8,642 bases of DNA, taken from positions 1-8,642 of the forward strand of contig JAHEEO010000134.1 in assembly GCA_024640665.1 (NCBI GenBank), written 5' to 3'. Below are positions 7,029-8,642 of the stretch, in pieces; the stretch's first letter is position 1; each line of letters starts with the position of its first letter. The position numbers and the translations under genes are program-made. Below the pieces are notes generated by a model. That model was not told the origin of the DNA. It made no database searches and was given only the letters and a program-made list of their open reading frames with translations. Source of the stretch: Rhodospirillales bacterium. Lineage in GTDB: Bacteria; Pseudomonadota; Gammaproteobacteria; Steroidobacterales; Rariloculaceae.

Positions 7029-7037
7029 CGAAATTAG

Positions 7038-7931
7038 TTATTGAATGTGCTCGAGAATGCCATCCAGTTCATCGAGAGTGTGATACCGGATCACCAAACG
7101 GCCGCCTTTGGGCCCATGCTCCACCTCAACGCGTGCGCCGAGTCGCTCGGACAAGTCCTGCTCAACCCGGACGATATTTGGGTCTTTTGCGCCAGTTTTG
7201 GAGCTCCGCTTGGCATTTGCCGCACCAGTCAGATCACGAACAGCCTTTTCCGTCGCGCGAACGCTCCAACCCATCTGCACGGCACGGCGGGCAATTTCGG
7301 TCTGCATTTCAGATGCCGCGATGCCGAGAATTGCGCGGGCATGGCCCATGTCTAATTCACGCCGCTCGAGCATCTGCCGCACCGGCACCGGCAGGTCCAG
7401 CAAGCGCAATAGATTCGATACCGCTGCCCGCGACCGCCCGACCGCCTCGGCAACATCGGTATGTGTCATCTCGAACTCATCCACAAGCCGTCGCAGCGAG
7501 ACCGCCTCTTCGATCGGATTCAGGTTTTCGCGCTGTATATTCTCAATGAGCGCTATTGCTAGTGCCGCGTGGTCCGAAAGCTCTTTGACCAGCGCGGGCA
7601 CAACGGCCAGACCCGCAATCTGTGCTGCGCGCCAGCGTCGTTCGCCGGCGACGATTTCGTAACGAAGCTCGGCTTTTCCGGCTGGGTTCGGCAGCGGCCG
7701 AACAACGACCGGTTGAACGATGCCCTGCGCACGAATCGAGTCCGCTAACTCTTGGAGGCTTTCCTGCCGCATGTCAACGCGCGGCTGGTAGCGGCCACGC
7801 TGGAGCAATTCGATCGGTAGCTCTTTCAGCTCAGACTCTGTTGCGGGGCTTGGCTCAGCAGCGGTCGAAGGGCTGGATGATTGGCTCAAGAGCGCATCGA
7901 GACCGCGCCCCAAACTTCTGCGTTTTGCCAT
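7038..7931 (-). CDS. parB: Chromosome-partitioning protein ParB (CTP-dependent clamp, Spo0J family)
   Basis: ParB loads at parS sites near the replication origin, spreads as a CTP-gated sliding clamp, and is the cargo adaptor moved by ParA. The 297-aa product shows the usual order. The N-terminal RRSLGRGLDALL box (about 4-14), which contacts ParA, comes first. The nucleotide-binding domain follows, with QPVVVRP (about 73-79), the GERRWRAA box (96-103) and ENIQREN (130-136). Then comes the helix-turn-helix that reads parS (HTDVAEAVGRSRAAVSNLLR, about 157-176), a variable linker rich in Lys/Ser/Ala at about 236-252, and a C-terminal dimerisation domain ending DELDGILEHIQ. ATG at 7931 is fixed by the conserved N-terminus, with AGGCG just upstream. 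It lies 40 nt downstream of parA and 167 nt before atpI. Confidence 0.97.
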   Translation of the reverse strand: MAKRRSLGRGLDALLSQSSSPSTAAEPSPATESELKELPIELLQRGRYQPRVDMRQESLQELADSIRAQGIVQPVVVRPLPNPAGKAELRYEIVAGERRWRAAQIAGLAVVPALVKELSDHAALAIALIENIQRENLNPIEEAVSLRRLVDEFEMTHTDVAEAVGRSRAAVSNLLRLLDLPVPVRQMLERRELDMGHARAILGIAASEMQTEIARRAVQMGWSVRATEKAVRDLTGAANAKRSSKTGAKDPNIVRVEQDLSERLGARVEVEHGPKGGRLVIRYHTLDELDGILEHIQ

Positions 7932-7971
7932 GTTTCGCCTGTGCTCCGCCTTTGTCGTTATTGTGTTTGTC

Positions 7972-8642
7972 TTAGTTCGTGTTTGGCTTTACGCCTTCTC
8001 GGCGGTTGATCTCGCTCGCTAATGCCAGATAAGCCAAAGCGCCGCGCGAGTATTTATCGTGATACATCGCCGGAACTCCAAAACTGGGTGCCTCTGCCAG
8101 GCGAATGTTACGCGGAATGACCGTCTGATAAACACGATCGCCAAAATGTGCCATCAGTTGTGACGACACTTCGTTCGCCAGGTTATTGCGCGGGTCGAAC
8201 ATTGTCCGCAGAATCCCGTGGATCTGTAACTGCGGATTTACGCTACCGCGTATCTGGTCGATAGTATTCACCAGCGCCGACAGTCCTTCCAATGCGTAGT
8301 ATTCACATTGCATAGGAATTAAAACGTGTTGAGCGGCCGTCAGCGCGTTGACTGTCAGCATATTGATTGCTGGAGGGCAGTCGATCAGCACATATCCGTA
8401 TTTGTCGATCTCAGCTGCAAGCGCGTTGCGCAATTTAAACTCGCGCTCCGGGCGCTGCATCAATTCGACTTCCGCGACGGTCAAGTCCTGATTGCCGGGC
8501 GCGACATCGAAACCGCCTTCGGCCGCCGGCAGGACGATATCTGCGATTGGCACTTCGTCCAGCAGCACATCACACATCGTCGCGTCGATTGAGGATTTAT
8601 CGATGCCGGCTCCCATCGTGGCATTGCCTTGCGGGTCGAGGT
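7972..8642 (-). CDS. parA: Chromosome-partitioning ATPase ParA (Soj family), 5' end cut off
   Basis: ParA is the deviant-Walker ATPase that binds the nucleoid and moves ParB-parS complexes. The frame is open through the right edge, giving 222 visible residues that start within the LDPQGNATMGAGIDK motif (switch I region). The KGGVGKT P-loop and the true start lie outside, about 40 residues upstream judging from the family length of about 260. ATG at 8616 is therefore an internal Met, not the start. Also visible are the Walker B region YVLIDCPPAINMLTVNAL (coded near 8371-8391), PMQCEYYALEGLSALVNTI, RTMFDPRNNLANEVSSQL, and the C-terminal VIPRNIRLAEAPSFG and SRGALAYLALA boxes, all typical of chromosomal rather than plasmid ParA. 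TAA stop; parB follows after 40 nt, presumably in the same transcript. Confidence 0.96.
   Translation of the reverse strand, partial: LDPQGNATMGAGIDKSSIDATMCDVLLDEVPIADIVLPAAEGGFDVAPGNQDLTVAEVELMQRPEREFKLRNALAAEIDKYGYVLIDCPPAINMLTVNALTAAQHVLIPMQCEYYALEGLSALVNTIDQIRGSVNPQLQIHGILRTMFDPRNNLANEVSSQLMAHFGDRVYQTVIPRNIRLAEAPSFGVPAMYHDKYSRGALAYLALASEINRREGVKPNTN

Larger units (their letters stand above)
6871..7037 (-). other. parB-atpI intergenic region (atp leader)
   Basis: This 167-bp stretch is the only sizeable non-coding gap in the window. On the minus strand it contains an inverted repeat soon after the parB stop, a sigma70-like promoter, and about 110 nt of expected untranslated leader. The leader has a small direct repeat and a few short GC-rich stems (for example GGGCAGTCCC). 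I see no riboswitch, no open leader peptide of note, and no stem followed by a T-run, so parB lacks an obvious intrinsic terminator here and read-through into atp is possible. Confidence 0.7.

Noticed and set aside
6932..7549. Plus-strand open frame of 205 codons overlapping parB and the atp leader
   Set aside because: It is antisense to the well-supported parB gene, its translation is rich in Arg/Pro/Ser/His with no recognisable domain, and no ribosome site stands out. It is a shadow of parB codon usage.

Overview
The window is a bacterial chromosomal segment in which every recognisable gene lies on the minus strand. Read in the direction of transcription (from the right edge to the left) the order is parA (5' end cut off), parB, then the complete F1Fo ATP synthase operon atpI-atpB-atpE-atpF-atpH-atpA-atpG-atpD-atpC (3' end of atpC cut off by the left edge). 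The gene order, the eight-subunit bacterial composition, and subunit sequences that align well with those I remember from Escherichia coli and Pseudomonas (b of 156 aa, alpha of 513 aa, gamma of 286 aa) point to a gammaproteobacterium. The subunit c sequence (METV N-terminus, FTFANPF near the C-terminus) resembles the pseudomonad type more than the enteric type, and parAB directly upstream of atp is the familiar origin-proximal arrangement of Pseudomonas-like gammaproteobacteria. I cannot place it below class level.

Right part (7038-8642): parA and parB, separated by 40 nt, form the chromosome-segregation pair. ParA is the deviant-Walker ATPase and ParB the CTP-dependent DNA-sliding clamp that loads at parS. 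No full parS site is visible in the window.

Middle (6871-7037): a 167-bp gap between parB and atpI is the only sizeable non-coding stretch. It holds a reasonable sigma70-type promoter (TTGCTT - 17 bp - TAAAAT) on the minus strand, overlapped by a 7-bp inverted repeat, followed by a leader of about 110 nt. This is the likely atp operon promoter.

Left part (1-6870): atpI, atpB, atpE and atpF encode the assembly helper and the Fo membrane sector (a, c, b). The genes atpH, atpA, atpG, atpD and atpC encode F1 (delta, alpha, gamma, beta, epsilon). Gaps are 0 to 51 nt, consistent with one polycistronic message and translational coupling. The largest gap inside the operon lies before atpE and resembles the E. 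coli translation-enhancing leader that raises subunit c synthesis. All key residues examined are present: alpha and beta P-loops, beta catalytic Glu, alpha Arg finger, beta DELSEED, c-subunit Asp60 and a-subunit Arg229.

I found no mobile element, CRISPR array, RNA gene or undescribed system. The region is an ordinary core-genome locus; the findings listed are modest sequence peculiarities.
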